From Maylandia zebra (lineage: Eukaryota > Chordata > Actinopteri > Cichliformes > Cichlidae), in contig NC_135174.1 in the NCBI RefSeq assembly GCF_041146795.1, positions 24,638,878-24,702,877 on the forward strand: DNA of 64,000 nucleotides, read 5' to 3'. The position numbers and the translations under genes were made by a program. Shown here in pieces: positions 22,221 through 32,740 of this stretch. Under the pieces are notes generated by a model. That model worked only from the letters and a program-made list of their open reading frames with translations, ran no database searches and had not been told where the DNA came from. Every line of letters starts with the position of its first letter. Positions within the stretch are counted from its first letter, which is position 1.

Positions 22221-23536
22221 TGACCTCATCTTCTATCCATCACAATTTTCATTACATCACCTTTCTCACTCTCGGCAGTATTTTGAGAGTATAGTACTGT
22301 ATTTTGGATATATTTTCTTTTTTTCCTTTTACTTAAAGACATTTGCAGTGCAGGCTTTTGTTTTTTTAGCTGTTGAAACCCATTTTAATACACTTGACAT
22401 CATTTTAAGTGTAATATTTTTTTTATTAATGTAGTTATTAAACAGTTATAACCTGTTACTGTAATGTAACAAAATCAATTTAGTTTTACTCTATGTCCAT
22501 TTGATGCAATATTATCAAGACAACAAACATATTGAGGCCTTAATTGTGTTAAAATCACAAGTTCAAAACCCTTTGTGGTTTCACTACACCAGCTTACATT
22601 ATATCCTGTTACCTGTCTGGTTGCAGTGTACATAGCTCTACCCCTTTGGCCTGGTAGGCCTTTTACTTCCTTACCACCAGACTGAGAACAAAGAACCTGT
22701 AAGTTAAGAAGACTCTGCTTAGCCTTTTAACAGATTATCATGCAATGGAACGAGATCTTTCCTCCCTTGATGTTTGGTTATGTTACACCAGATCCCTGTA
22801 TTGTTAACTTTAAAGAAATGGAAATGCTAAGATGGTGGATGCATTAGTGACATAAGCCTATGTTATCCTAATTTATAGGATCATTTCAACAGCATGACAG
22901 CAGTGTGATTTGGGTTGATCCTTGATTGTATTTTTTTCTCATTTAAATGCAAAGGAAAAAAAATCATTAATTCAGTCAAGTCGTCCATTAATTTATCCAT
23001 ATACCCCCCATCTGTTAAATCTACCTTCCACACAGCTGTCAGGAGAAACTTAGATCTGCTGAAGTTAAACTGTCTGGTGAAACCACCACCCAGACCTTAA
23101 CAGACTGATAATCTCTCTACACCTGCAATTCTCATACTGTGGTCCGACTCGCGGAGCATGGACTCAAAGGGAAAAAAATTAAGTGTTCAGGAAACTCTTA
23201 ACTATGGCTCTAATATTGTGTAACTTGAGTAATTATCACTCTTATTAGCTCTGTACACTTTTTGTGATGTCTAGTGGGTAAATAAGCCAAATAAATTCAA
23301 TGTCCATAGTGTGACTCATAGTTTAGATGTCATACATCACCCTGTGCCCCTACTTTTAGTCTTTTCTTAGGTCAGTTCCTTAGTTTCTAGCCTAATTTAG
23401 CATACCAAATTTGCCTTCATTACTATTATGGTTCATGACTTCTGGTTAATCACACCAAAAGTTATTAAGGTTTTTGAAAGCTCATATAGAGGTTAAAAGT
23501 AAAATTATTTATTATCTCAAAGGTATATAGTACTCT
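22221..23536. other. Intergenic DNA, nothing recognised
   Basis: AT-rich sequence with no coherent exon, RNA gene or transposon signature. Confidence 0.5.
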
Positions 23537-23625
23537 GGGTAGCATGGTGACAGAGTGGTTAGCAGGAGGGTCCCGGATTCAAGGGGCCCCTGTTGTGAAG
23601 TTGTCCTCATGTGAAAATATGCTCG
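23537..23625 (+). repeat. tRNA-derived SINE head fragment
   Basis: GGGTAGCATGGTGACAGAGT followed by GGTTAGCA and a degenerate B box GGTCCCGGATTCAAGG match the tRNA-like head of teleost SINEs of the DANA/HE1 type. Only the head is clear; the body has decayed. Related copies lie at 52775-52930 and, in reverse, at 63428-63709. Confidence 0.6.
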
Positions 23626-24599
23626 AATTTTAGAAGCCTACACATCAGTTTACATGTCAGTTTACACAGTTTACGTGCCAACCTCCAAAATTTGGCCTAC
23701 CAGTGTCTGTGTATCACGTGAAGTTTGAAGTTACAATTTGGTTTAAATTAAGTAATAATTTGGCCAAGCTGCTGTTTGTTACCACCAACCCCCAAAGTGT
23801 AATGAACAAGAATACCAAGAAGCAGAATTTTCCCTTAATCTGGTCAACTAAATAGCATAAATTGCTGTCAGTTGTATTACTCAGTGACATAAAAATGTCT
23901 GTTTCACATTATTCAATTTTGATTTAGCTCATTTTGCTTACAGCTTGGGGCCTTCATCTGTTGGTGTTTATATTAACAATCTTTCAGTTTACTGTTGACT
24001 CATAGGGCTGGTAAGCAGGACAAAGAGTACAAACACATGACATGTGGTTTACTTCCCCCCTCTCTACATGATATGATCGTAGCAGATGAAGATAAAACAC
24101 GGACTGTGTTTAGGTTTATGCGTCAGCAGGTCATTTCCATTGCTTGTCCTACTTGTCATTCATGCATTTTGCTTTGACTAACCTATTTTCCTTATGATGA
24201 GTGCTTACAGTATTTTGGTTAGTTCATTATTTTCCTTCCTGCTGGAGATTTAGAAATGAGAGTGTTTATTTGTTTTACTGGCAGTTTACATTCTTCTATC
24301 TTTCAGTTAATCAGACTTGTTTATGTGTGCAAACACGAGCTAAAACTGACGTCAACGTAGAATAATTGCAGAGATCTTGCTGTGTATTTTGCTGCAAATA
24401 CCGTACACCATGTAAGTCAAATGCAAAGTGCACAAACAGGGATATCACGCAAGTACACGAATGCTTTTATACTGCACCTGGGAAAACCTTAAAATGTTTT
24501 TCCTGGCTTTTTTGCTCATGCTTAATGTATCATAATGGAAAGCACTGCAGTTTCACATTCAGGAAATGGACTCTCAAATAGCGGAGATATAGGGGCCAT
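23626..24599. other. Intergenic DNA, nothing recognised
   Basis: No supported gene, RNA or transposon. Short frames present are not family-like. Confidence 0.5.
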
Positions 24600-24910
24600 T
24601 TTTGAGTGAAATGAGTTGCAGCGTCACTGACCACTTACTCTTCACCAATTACCTCCATCCGGCATGTTCATGAATAAAATGAGCTCACAGTGGGATGTGG
24701 AGGGTTCATTATCAGCCAACACAGCATAATTTGCTGATCTGAGCAATGATAGGCATCTTGGACATGCGTGCAGGAGCTGAGAGCAATGTGAACACAATGT
24801 CCTCATGCTCGAGTGGCGAAGAGCGCACTGATTTCGGGGAGTCATTATCAACAGGCACGCAGCATTCAACCCACACACAATTATCAATTACTGTAACAAC
24901 TCTTCTCAGA
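24600..24910. other. Candidate conserved non-coding block
   Basis: About 300 bp of even composition with clustered motif-like words (TTCATGAATAAAATGAGCTC, GCATAATTTGCTGATCTGAG, AATTATCAATTACTG). No repeats or coding frame. It stands out from the AT-rich flanks and looks enhancer-like; alignment is required. Confidence 0.3.
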
Positions 24911-25626
24911 TTCTCTAGAGACCAGATAAGTGCAGGGCAGTTTTTTTTCCTCCAGTCCTATTATGTCTGATTGCTGTAGCCCCACCAGTCGAAGTCAAAA
25001 AGTTGAGTAAATGTACAATCCTGCAAAATGGAGTACAGTGGTTTAAATTTAAAGATTTGTTCTTCATATAAAAAAAGTAAATAAACCTTTCTGTGCAAAC
25101 CCACAAGACATCCACATCCACAAGTGTGCATGTTTTGCAGCTGCATTTTAAAACAGTGGGACAACTCTGGAGGCTGTACTAGTGATTAGTTGGTCATAGT
25201 TAGCCCATACCATAAACTGTATTCAGGAGCTGGACATAGCTAGTTACCATCTTAAGGTTTATGCTACCATCATTACCATCTTAGTTTTATGAGGTAAGGA
25301 ACTATCACAGACCTGACTCTAAAACTGAGGGACACTACACCTCCATAGAGTAGAAACTTGTCAGTCACAAACTAGACTTGCCCTAAAGTATACCCTGCTT
25401 CATTGTTCTTTTAGACAATAATGAGGACCAAACTTTGCAACATGACCATCGTGCTATATTTGATAAGTGTGAAACTAGTGATTCAGCCCATTAATCTATA
25501 AGGAAAGGTTCTACTGAAGCCACAAATCAAGGAAACTAAGTGCTCTGTTCCCATACTATTGAATTTTCTCATATGACGTCATGCACACTTTACCCAAAGT
25601 TGTCCAGCAAACTGGATGCAATACTG
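24911..25626. other. Intergenic DNA, nothing recognised
   Basis: AT-rich, no supported features. Confidence 0.45.
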
Positions 25627-25869
25627 TTATGGGGAAAAAATCCCCCACCTGGTTGGCAGTGCTTCCTGGAGGTTGCTCCCACTCTCTGGATGAAGTGAAG
25701 GTGCTGCACTAAAAACCTTGCTGGCAGATTGCCACAGTTGCCTGTAGTTTTTCATGTTTGTCTGCAAACCCTTGTTTGTGACAGTAAAACCTGAAAAAGT
25801 GTGATCAAAACCAGAAAAAATAAGTAAAAGTTGTACTATAGCACTGCAGTCAAGATGTTTCCAAAGATG
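25627..25869. repeat. Repeat sequence abutting and interrupting a LINE relic
   Basis: Contains GCAGATTGCCACAGTTGCCT followed by GTAGTTT, also found at 32703-32729 and, in a degraded reversed form, at about 40460-40480. The LINE reading frame to its right loses similarity at about 25870, so this piece either inserted into the LINE or flanks its broken end. Confidence 0.5.
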
Positions 25870-26640
25870 TTTCCTTCCCACTATTTCACACTCGGCTGCG
25901 AACCGCTCCAGTGCGAGCTGGAGGCCACCACCTGATGAAGCCAACATAACCACATCATCTACAAAAAGCTGAGACAGTTTTCTGAGACCATCCAGTTGGA
26001 AGCCTTCCACCACTGGACTGTACCTAGAAATTCTGTCCATAAAAATTATGAACAGAATCGGTGATAAAGGGCAGCCCTGGCGGAGTTCAACTCCCACTGG
26101 GAATGAATCGGACTTATTGCCAGCTATGCGGACCAAGCTCCTGCAATGGTTGTATAAGGATCAAATTGTATAGCAACGTGCCAGACACCCCATAGTCCTG
26201 AGGCACCTCCCACAGTCGAATGCCCTTCGAGTCCACAGAACACATGTAGACTGGTTGGTCAAACTCCTTTGCCCCCTCATGTATCCTTGAAAAGGTAAAG
26301 AGCTGGTCCAGAGTTCCACGACCTGGGACAAAACCGCATTGTTCCTCCTTTATCTGAGGTTCAACTAACGGATGGACTCTCCTTTCCAGCACACTGACAT
26401 AGACTTTTCCAGCGAGGCTGAGGAGTGTGATCCCCCTATAGTTGGAACATACCCTCCGGTCCCCCTTCCTGAAGATGTGAACCACCATACCGGTCTGCCA
26501 ATCCAGAGGTACCCCACCTGATCTCCACGCAAAATTGTAGAGGTGTATCAACTAAGACAACCCTACAGGATCCAGAGCCTTCAGGAACTCAGGGTGAACC
26601 TTGTCTGCCCCAGGGCTTAGAAGTTGTTTAAATGTGATTT
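25870..26640 (-). pseudogene. Non-LTR retrotransposon reverse transcriptase relic
   Basis: Minus-strand frames carry ADKVHPEFLKALD, then after an in-frame stop at 26552-26554 GVPLDWQTGMVVHIF, KGDRRVCSNYRGITLLSLAGKV and EEQCGFVPGRGTLDQLFT. After a frameshift near 26130 come LRQGCPLSPILFIIFMDRISR and the catalytic-motif region, here LFVDDVVMLASS rather than the usual FADD. These are successive RT blocks of an abundant teleost LINE whose clade I cannot name with confidence. Stops, frameshift, a mutated active-site neighbour and missing ends make it inactive. It is a different family from the LINE in the twnk intron. Confidence 0.88.
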
Positions 26641-28799
26641 CAAGGCATCCTTGTCTGTTACTTTCATTCAAACTACGACCACAGCACAACACACCACACA
26701 GACCAGTGACCGACAATCATTTTCACAATGACTGCCATCAAACTCCAGGAAGTACTCCCAACTGGTTGGGAAACTGATTTTTTTCTTCTTCTTTCTTTTT
26801 CAGACAGAGACCATGCCAGATGGCTCTCTGGCTGGTCGCTAAACCTGTGACTGGAGTTTTATCCCTTGATCCTACATTGTCACCATGATTGTCACACATG
26901 GTTAATGGTCACATCAGAGGAGTTGGTCCCTTGTGGTCAGTGGAAAGAACACAGGTTTAATGTACATTTGCCTTGGCTTCTATTTTTAGAACTGGAAGCT
27001 ATGTGCGTCTTGGTTTGAATTGCCATAAAATTGTGTACAGACAGAACTAAGATGGCTCAAAAATGTATTATTTCAAGTTATATTATAACAGTAAAACACA
27101 ACAGGTTATTCCAACCATGCATTCAGACAGGACGATTTGATTATTTACAGTTTTTCTGTTCATATTTTGTGTTATTATGAGACTATCTATATGTCTATAT
27201 ATCACTCTCTCTGTGTGGACTTATATTTAACTTTGGACTGACATATCAGTCAACGTTCAGCTCTAAAAATAACCAAAAGAACGAGAGTTTTGATGCTGTT
27301 TTTGATCTGAACCCTCTGTGCGACTGTGCATATATAGCCTTCTTTCACTCCTCTGGAGCATAAAAGCTTGTCTGAGAGGGTTGAGGTTCGTTAGGTGTGA
27401 CCTCGTTCTACATATTTAGAATACAGAGCAAAGAACTGGTTGTGCTGGAGCAGGCTTTGAATCTAGGGTACGTTATCTTCATCACAAAACTGTACTGTGG
27501 GACTATGATCCCTTTACAACCCAATCAGAGCGGTACCATCTGCCGATTGATAGGCTGTAATTAAACAGTGTGGTGTTTTAATGTGGTAAACATGCACTGT
27601 TAAATATTTCAGACTGCTGCAAATAGCTTTTAGAGACATATTTTTCTGTATTTAGGGGCATCTGAAAGTCACACTGGGCTTGCTGGATAAAAGTGTGTGT
27701 CCGTGTACAGGTGTTGTGCAAACATACTTGTGTTTATATTACATTGTGTGGAATTACCTGGCTTATGGGGTCAATTGGGGGTCAATCTCCCATGACATAA
27801 ATCGTTACTTTTTGTTGTAAAGACTTTGTTTAAGGTTTTATCAAGCTAAGCTTTGAGTAATTGTTAAGGGCTTAGTTTATCGCAGTTCATGTACCGAAAG
27901 CACCTCACAGCGGGAAGCTATCAAGTGGGCTTCAAAGTAAAAGCATGTTGTTTCTGTTATTTTGCCCCCTCTGATCATATAACATGCCTTAGTGTTTGTT
28001 TGATGTACGAAAGAAACTGTAAGCTAAGAGTGTGCGCGTTTTGGTCCTGCTATGACTTCTAAAATTAACATCCTGCTGCCACTTTATGTTTGCTTTTACA
28101 ATTTCTGTGCAATATGCAGAATACTGGAGAAACCTCTTGCCCTAATGACAAACTTTTACAGATTAATGGCAAAATGATGTAGGTTATTATGATCATTATT
28201 ACTATTGTTTAACCACTGTCCTCTATAAATTCTTTCCAAGAAACTTATAAAATAAGTATTTTTTAACTTACTGCTATTTTATTAAAACCACAACGGTAGG
28301 TGAATCTCGGATAACCAACTTCACTCATGCTTTTTTTTGTAATATATAAAGATAGAATTTAAATATAAACATATAATTTAAATTAGCATTAAATTAAGAA
28401 GAAAATGTAAAAAAAAAGAAATCTACTAGACCCCAAGCAATTTCTACTTAGGTTCAATGCACAAAATGATAATTTGAAATGAAAAAAAGAATAATCAGTC
28501 TCTATATTTTAAAACCTCAAGAGCTAATAGTATTGTTGCGGATCAAATATAAATAATTAAATAAATAAATAACCCCTCAAATCAAATAAACACCTCCCAG
28601 GACTATTGAAGGACTCTTTTTGAACCTTTTTGAATTAATGAAGATATATTCTTTTAATATAGTTGCACTTTGTTGTTTGTTCGCTTTTATTTATTTATTT
28701 TTTCAGTTTTATTTTAAAAATTTCTTTGCCTGAAAATGTTTGAATGAAAATCTTATGACATTTATTCCTTGTAAACAGTGTTATTTTGAAACATATTAC
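26641..28799. other. Intergenic DNA, nothing recognised
   Basis: About 2.1 kb with no assignable exon, RNA gene or transposon. Very AT-rich from about 28260. Confidence 0.45.
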
Positions 28800-29108
28800 C
28801 GGATGTAACGTCAGTTTTTCTCACCAGCTTTCCGCCTCTCTAATGAAATACGAGCAGCTCCCGTTCAGCTCCTCGCAAAGCAACAAACGCGCTTTCAGCG
28901 ACAGGAAGAGTAACGAGACAGCTTGAGCAAGACTTGAACATGCAGTTTTGTCAGCTCAGCCGTGGCTAAAGTTACGAGTTTGTGGATAAGACAATTTAAA
29001 AAGAAGAAAAAAAAAACATTCCCGAGGCATCCTGATTTTCCTCCTCAGATTTTTCCACAACAGAGCAGAGCAACTGTCCCGGACTGTCCACAGCACTCTG
29101 TATACGGT
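28800..29108 (+). promoter_or_regulatory. Possible promoter / first non-coding exon
   Basis: A block clearly richer in G+C and CpG than the preceding 2 kb, with a possible donor (GTAGGC) at its right end. It contains a 27-codon frame from ATG 28843 and a shorter one near 28940, consistent with a leader exon but not with a recognisable protein. It could be the 5' exon of a plus-strand gene continuing to the right. Synteny beyond TWNK in vertebrates suggests LZTS2, but no coding sequence in the window confirms this. Confidence 0.35.
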
Positions 29109-30359
29109 AGGCTCTAACTAACCTAACAATCAATGAAAACATGATACAATTAGTGTGCGTGGCTTTATGTCGGGGTTGAGTTGTGCCAAAGCATGTGTGT
29201 CTTATTGTTTACTTTGAACGCACAGATATCCAACTTTGTCACACCTACTCCACACAGGTGTATGATTGGGAAATAAAGAGTAGGTTCTTTTTCTTTTGCA
29301 CTTTAAAAAGTCTCACTTCCCTTTTTTTTTTTTTTTTAATCGATGTGTGCATCGCTCATGACAGGTTGGGTGGGTTTAGACACAACAAAGTGCCTCCTGT
29401 AGTGTATCCAGACTCATTTCCTGTCCAGACTTCAGCTTCAGTGTAGATTATAAATCAACAGTTTCATTATCGTGGACTTCCAGCATGTCCTCCTCATCGG
29501 TCTCTTCAAGACTAATCTGGTTTCTTTCTATCTTATCTGTTTAGAAATGGAGAGCTGGCTAATTGCTGTGCATTATTTTAGTCTTAGGGACATGATTGCT
29601 TTTCTACGAACTACTTAAAGTTGTCATTTCTATGAAGAATCAGTGGGTGTCTTTCACACGATCTCCTCAAAATTTGTATGTACAATAACCTAAGCATGTT
29701 GAGTGCTAAAAGTGGGCCCTCATGGCAATAAGAGCCTTTAAATTTGACCCAAAATACACCTTAGTTTTTTTGTCCCCCTAGCGAACTATAAGAAACCAAT
29801 AAAACATTCACATTGGCAGCAATTCTTTCTGTTAGTCTATGTAGTATATTAAATTTGTGAGTTTTGGTTGGTTGTTACACTTTGTGTGGATGTATATTTG
29901 CTTTAGCCCTTAAATTGTAATGTGGACATCAGTAGGCTAAAGTTATATTAGTTATTAGTCAGTTATTAAGTTATTAAAGTGATTATTATAAGGAATAAAA
30001 CCTTGTTATTTGTTTCCACCCACACTTTGGGTCTACATGATGTGGAATGTGTTTTTCCTTTGTGGCTTTCTGGTCTTTTCTAAAGCTAGAAATGACCAAA
30101 CGTGCAGCATCACAGGAGACCTGAAAATCTAGGCCTGCTCCACAGGCGGTGAGTTTGTTTTAGGATTGGTTTGCTGCTGTCAACCAGAATGAATAACACC
30201 AGCAGGAGCTCAGAAAAAGTTTTACTTAACAACAAGCAAACATGAAGTCTTTGGGGGCAGTGGCAGATTTTATGACCCAATGACAACAGAAAGTAGGAGA
30301 GAGCAGTTAACATTCACTCAAGTACTGCCTGACCTGCCCCTGGGACAGAGCAGCAACAT
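29109..30359. other. Non-coding DNA, nothing recognised
   Basis: AT-rich sequence, possibly intron if the block to the left is a first exon. Confidence 0.45.
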
Positions 30360-30960
30360 ATGTGAATTCTTAAAATGAATGGCATTCCCCCCGTGACGCT
30401 GTCTGCAGTGGAAATTGGCTCGACTCAGACGCACATTTACAGTACTGTTGCCCGGTGTGCTGTGAGGCCACACTTTGATTAAAATTAAAATCTGTGAAAC
30501 ACAAAAAAGTTTACATCTATATTAAGAAGGATTTATGCTGCCGAAAAACCCTAAGTGCACTTATTTTAATAATGAGGTAAAAAACAACAACATTCCCTCT
30601 ATTTTAGGTTCGCAGCTCAGTCATCTGTAAACAAAAGGCCAAATGCTTGGAACAAGATAACATAGTAAAGAGCAAACAAAGCGAACAGTAGGGCAAGCTC
30701 CGGCCTTCAAACCCCCACAACTCTGCAGGATGCTGTATTGAAATTTCTTCTGCTTAAACATACAAAGCAAGGTCAAACCCGCACCTGAGCAGCTTTGTCA
30801 GTGAGAGGCTAGACAGCCTATTTGCATTGATAATTTGTCAAGTGATTTTTCTAAGCACACGGCAAGCTTCCCTAATTTCTAGAGGAGTGCTTTGTCAGCA
30901 TAAAAGAGCACTCCTGACACTAAGACATATCCCGCATTGTGTTTTTATTTTCTTCTCTTT
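30360..30960. other. Candidate conserved non-coding block
   Basis: Balanced composition, few homopolymers, and motif-like words such as AGAGCAAACAAAGCGAACAG and TATTTGCATTGATAATTTGT. A hairpin with perfect 9-bp arms (AGGAGTGCT at 30883-30891 and AGCACTCCT at 30907-30915) lies near its right edge. No coding frame. Enhancer-like appearance only. Confidence 0.3.
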
Positions 30961-31084
30961 TTGCATGACGGGTGAATCATGACTCTCGATGTTTAGGGTT
31001 GGGGTGTGATGACCAGTATTTTGCTTGGTTAACAAATCTGTGTTTGTTTTGTTTTTTTCTGTCCTGTATTGTATATGTTGAAAC

Positions 31085-32528
31085 TAGAGCAGGGCGATAT
31101 GGCCAAAAATATTTATCACGATATATATTTGAAAATTTGCGATAACGATATAACTGACGATATAATTGATGCGAGACAAAATACAACTCCACAACATTAC
31201 TAGCGCAAAAAGACAACCTTCCATTTATTTTCACTTAAACAAGAAGCTGGTTTTTATGTACATTAAAGCTTTATAAAAATGTAACAGTGCAAATGCAAAT
31301 TCCTTGCTGAAAGTTTAACCAAAAGGCATTTCCAGTAGAAATGGGCTGACATATCCTGAGCATAACCACGTATAATATCCACTGAAGTTAAAAAGAGGTG
31401 CTTTGCAACATTAAACTGCAGTGTGCAGTACCTATTTTTCGGACCATAAGGTGCACGGGATTATAAGGCACATTAAGCGAAACAAAGCAGTCAGATAAAT
31501 CAAACTTTATTAAACTCATTCTTCTTGCTTCCTCCAATTCTGTACCATTGATTCATTAATGTTGAATTCTCTGGCAGCGGCTCTATTCCCATGTTGTTGC
31601 AGTATACTAACGACTAACCTCGTATTGTGGACGGATTATCTCAGTTGTTCTCCTGACTGAAGATTGGTCCTTTTACAGCATCCTGCCATGCGATTGCATT
31701 TGTCTCTAACCATGAGGAACCTTAACGTTAACTTTTATAAGTGGAAAAGTGTTAGTGTTCGTCCTCCAGCTTCACTGTTTATGTTATGCTAACATAGCTG
31801 TGTCGCTAGCGATCACGTAGCACATCATTATATACCAGCTAGCCCAACTTCAGTAACCCTACAAACGTCAATGCTGTTTAGTTTCCTGTCTTCATTTATG
31901 TTGGAAGTGATAGCAGAGCTGTACGTTTGATTTTTTTCAGAAATCTCTCAGTCAGAACATGCTATATCATGCTTAGGTAACTAGCGAAACTAGCGAGCTA
32001 ACTTCCGCTAGCTTCCTGCTAGCTTCTAACTCCGTTAAATGTAATACATTTTGTTTTCATGGATGCCTGGAAGTTAAACTTCATAGTTACACCTGGTAAA
32101 GCAGCAATGCTGATCGTTTTATTAAAGATGAAAGAATTTAGACAGTTTTTAACTCTTAGTGATGCTGCAGTGTTCGTTTGACCTGAAGTATACGGAGTTT
32201 AGGACCTAGATTACTCCCAGATTTAAGGGCATCTTAGTCCGACAAATACGACAATAACGATGGCCGCTTGCATGTTCTGCAAAAAAATGTGCTTTGTCGT
32301 GTATCTGACGGACAAACACCAAACCAGTTCCACATCACGGAAGTTGCACCATTTTTACAAACCAATTCTGGTTCATCTGTTTCACTCAACAATCGGCCAT
32401 GTGCGTATGAAAACAAAGGCGCTGCGCATGCGCGTTTTACTCATATTCTATCGCGATATTTCATTTTCCTATCGTTGCCTAACATTATACCGGTATTACC
32501 GTGAACGGTATAATATGGCCCAGCCCTA
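31085..32528. mobile_element. hAT-type non-autonomous DNA transposon with perfect 8-bp target-site duplication
   Basis: Left end TAGAGCAGGGCGATATGGCC and right end ATATGGCCCAGCCCTA are terminal inverted repeats (consensus about TAGGGCTGGGCGATATGGCC). The flanking GTTGAAAC occurs at 31077-31084 and again at 32529-32536, a perfect 8-bp duplication as hAT transposition makes. Subterminal sequence is rich in GATATA/CGATAT repeats. There is no transposase. A second transposon occupies about 31430-32251; without it the element would be about 620 bp, a typical MITE size. Confidence 0.88.
31430..32251. mobile_element. Second DNA transposon nested inside the hAT-type element
   Basis: Left TATTTTTCGGACCATAAGG and right CTTAGTCCGACAAATACG are inverted copies of the terminal repeat of a common teleost family (TTCGGAC-ATAAGG-GCAC type). 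The interior has no transposase frame. The target-site duplication is not clear, so ends are approximate. Confidence 0.65.
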
Positions 32529-32564
32529 GTTGAAACCTTTAAATAAAAGTGTCAGTAGGGTGCT

Positions 32565-32740
32565 TGAACCATCAGTCACACAGGCCTAGAGACCAGTTGG
32601 CGACCACCCCTGGGAAAATGTTACCTGACCCCGTGGTTGACGAGTGGTTGCTGGCTGTCCCTGCCAGAGAGGGTGTTACAATGAACCCTCTTTTGGTCAT
32701 TTGCAGATTGCCACAGTTGCCTGTAGTTTGCATGTTGTTG
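32565..32740 (+). repeat. Low-copy dispersed repeat (family B)
   Basis: CAGGCCTAGAGACCAGTTGG, CGACCACCCCTGGGAAAA and GCAGATTGCCACAGTTGCCT recur in diverged form at 40230-40500, and the last word also at 25730. No coding frame. Class unknown. Confidence 0.5.
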
